Source: Macrotrachela quadricornifera (lineage: Eukaryota; Rotifera; Eurotatoria; Philodinida; Philodinidae). Taken from it: 64,000 bases of DNA. Positions 62,222-64,000 of the stretch are shown one piece after another; the stretch's first letter is position 1, and every line of letters starts with the position of its first letter. The stretch spans positions 2,184,857 through 2,248,856 of the forward strand of contig JAJEKB010021543.1 of the NCBI GenBank assembly GCA_022393335.1, in the 5' to 3' direction. The notes beneath the pieces were generated by a model. The model was not told the DNA's origin. It saw nothing but the letters and a program-made list of their open reading frames with translations, and searched no databases. The position numbers and the translations under genes were made by a program.

Positions 62222-62385
62222 TTATGATTGATTCATAGTTAATGTATCATCATTAGTTGTTTTGTCTGATGTTACGAATGATTTGTCTAGAATGCGTGAC
62301 ACTATTGCATGTGTACGTCTTATTTCATTGGCACTGCATGTATTAGTTTGTAGATCACGCAGTTTATCAAAAACAGATTGTAAAC
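62222..62385 (-). CDS. Probable 3'-terminal exon of an unidentified gene
   Basis: After a strong acceptor (TTTTGCTACAG, 62386-62396) a 54-codon frame in phase 2 reads LQSVFDKLRDLQTNTCSANE, IRRTHAIVSRILDKS, and ends TMNQS and TAA. AATAAA follows about 20 nt after the stop. The helical, charged composition and the signals at both ends support a real terminal exon. Upstream exons were not identified within 800 bp, and the family is not recognised. Confidence 0.5.
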
Positions 62386-63246
62386 CTGTAGCAAAATTTT
62401 AATTTTTCATTTTAAAACTAGTTTGTTGTTTATTATATAGGAGTAGACAAATACAATTTGTACATAAATGCATATACTTATAAACAAAAAAGATTAAATA
62501 CTATCATTGACAGAATAGTCAACTTTTTATTGTAAACTGTGGATTCGACTTTCATTCTGTTGGTATGATTTTTTCTGTTTGGTCTACCATGCTGAATAAA
62601 ATACATCATGTGAAGATAATCTTTTTAATTATACTTTTTCGCTGCATTTGAAACAGAATTTTTTATTTTTTTTTATACGAGCGCCTTATTTTTTATTTTG
62701 CATTGTTGCTATTTGCTCGTCATTTTTCATTTTCATTTTCTTTTTTTTTTTATTTAACACAATTATCTTTTTAATCGTTGATTTAAGTTAAATATACCAC
62801 TGTTCTAAATGTTCATTATATCTATAGCAAATGTAAACGGCCTATTATATATCTCCATTAACTGATAAATCCTGATGCTATTTATATCTTAAAATTATAG
62901 TCTGATGATACTACAATTTTTTGTATAGACTATATGCTAATTGGTGCAAATCCATGCATCATTGCCCATCATCGTTAACATCTTAAACATAAATTTTTAC
63001 TCGCGTCACAATCAACATTCAAATTCTTTGGAACCTTCAAAACCGAGTTCAAGGTATTCAATTTTCGACAAACATTTTGAAAGAAATATTCTAAACTTTT
63101 TGTAGAATGATGACCATCATATTATTTGGCTTTATTAAATTGCTAATGTCTGTAAGGGGTGGGGGGAAGCCGTAAAATTTACACTCACATTTTTCATGTT
63201 TGAGTTCCACAAAAAAGTAATAGTTTGTTTTTAATCAGAATCAGAT
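62386..63246. other. Spacer before the helicase fragment
   Basis: AT-rich, T-tract-rich; possibly includes an intron of the minus-strand gene ending at 62222. Nothing else is recognised. Confidence 0.35.
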
Positions 63247-64000
63247 ATGTACCATCTATATCAAATGCTTGTGCAACATAAAATGGAAATATTGACTCGT
63301 ATCTCAACACTCCCTGGAAGCTATCGAATTCAATTACGAAATCTTTTAAAACATTTGACCGATATTGATAAACAAAATTATAAGATCAACCACCGAGAAT
63401 CGTATATATTCACTAATCCACTTGATGATGAAAAGCTACCTGAAATTGAAGAAACTAAGATTTGCTTACCATTACAAACATCAACTGAATTGAGAAATAC
63501 AGTCAATCGGCAATAAAAATATTTACTTGATTTTATTCAAAGTTATTTGGATGAATTGTTGAAACATTCTAGATGTCCGACACAATCATCACCACCTAAA
63601 CCATTTCATATTGTTGTAAATGAGCTTGCCGGATCTGGCAAATCTTACGTAATATCTATAATTGAAAAAATGCTTAATGAATACTGCATTGCTGAATCTG
63701 CAACAGTCTCTCGTCCGCGTAAAAATTTTGGCTTATTTAAAATGGCTCATACAGGAAAAGCAGCATTCAATATTTAGGGATCCACTATACATTCTGCTCT
63801 TGAAATTGTAAATATATATCTTTCTTATTGTTGCATAGAAAAACATACTTTCTCCGTTTAGTGTCCTGATAGAAATTCATCACCAAACAAATTAAATTCT
63901 TTTAAACTTTATACATTACGAAACCGATTGAATGGATTACTTTTAATTATCATAGATGAATCTGATGTATATTTTGGTAATATTCCTGATATTGTATTTG
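63247..64000 (+). pseudogene. PIF1/Helitron-type helicase, broken and cut by window edge
   Basis: A single plus-strand frame gives HIVVNELAGSGKSYVISIIE (Walker A), AHTGKAAFNI then GSTIHSAL, and LLIIIDES (Walker B), in the order of PIF1-like superfamily 1 helicases found in Helitrons. In-frame stops occur at 63514 (TAA) and 63775 (TAG, between AAFNI and GSTIHSAL). A 54-nt GTAAAT...TTTAG segment at 63808-63861 looks like an intron whose removal continues HSALEI into CPDRNSS in frame. The stops argue for a decayed copy; the rest of the gene lies to the right. No Rep domain is seen upstream. Confidence 0.75.

Overview
The window looks like nuclear DNA of a bdelloid rotifer (AT-rich, possibly Rotaria or a relative). 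The basis is indirect: genes split by GT-AG introns, several only 50-60 nt long; an R-S-ExE mono-ADP-ribosyltransferase; a rhodopsin-like receptor carrying DQY instead of DRY; NHL-repeat and prepeptidase-like secreted proteins; two genes of non-animal aspect (an OPT oligopeptide transporter and a bacterial-type cupin); and dense DNA transposons and Helitrons. No rRNA, tRNA or CRISPR was seen. Two 10-N assembly gaps lie inside repeats (34195-34204 and 54016-54025).

Layout. 1-13.2 kb: the first 100 bp are the 5' end of an OPT transporter gene on the minus strand; a complete second copy of the family (711 aa, two exons, 3.5-kb intron) runs from 11984 down to 6302, and about 1.2 kb of upstream DNA is duplicated with it. 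The block also holds foldback elements at 1639-2420, 4064-5628, 5636-6056 and, inside the OPT intron, 8299-9098. 13-25.4 kb: a core-1-type beta-1,3-galactosyltransferase (three exons, minus), a candidate structured small RNA at 22013-22147, a two-exon GPCR (minus), and two more TA-flanked foldback elements. 25.4-34.9 kb: gene-poor, with a decayed piggyBac transposase, a small 8-bp-TSD MITE, degenerate minisatellites and a GC-rich CCGG element.

35-44.2 kb: an ADP-ribosyltransferase exon and a TPR gene on the same strand, which can be spliced together in phase across 4.3 kb of repeats; a ~330-bp tandem repeat; a 1.4-kb near-perfect palindrome; and an orphan terminal exon. 44.4-48.7 kb: a non-autonomous Helitron, a secreted Cys-rich/PPC-like gene requiring an 8-nt microexon, and an NHL beta-propeller frame broken only by two UAG codons, each at the repeat's usual Trp position. 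50-58.7 kb: a seven-exon single-pass membrane protein with a Thr-rich stalk and extracellular beta-sandwich-like domain, its introns filled with a hAT-type MITE (perfect 8-bp duplication) and a precisely bounded Helitron. 60-64 kb: an intronless cupin gene with eukaryotic poly(A) signals, an orphan terminal exon, and the broken start of a PIF1/Helitron-type helicase at the window edge.

The genes do not form one pathway. Several are membrane or surface/secretory proteins (transporter, Golgi glycosyltransferase, GPCR, secreted Cys-rich protein, stalked membrane protein). Gene lengths are dominated by transposon-filled introns. All exon models are assembled from splice signals, reading phase and family motifs only; no alignments were run.
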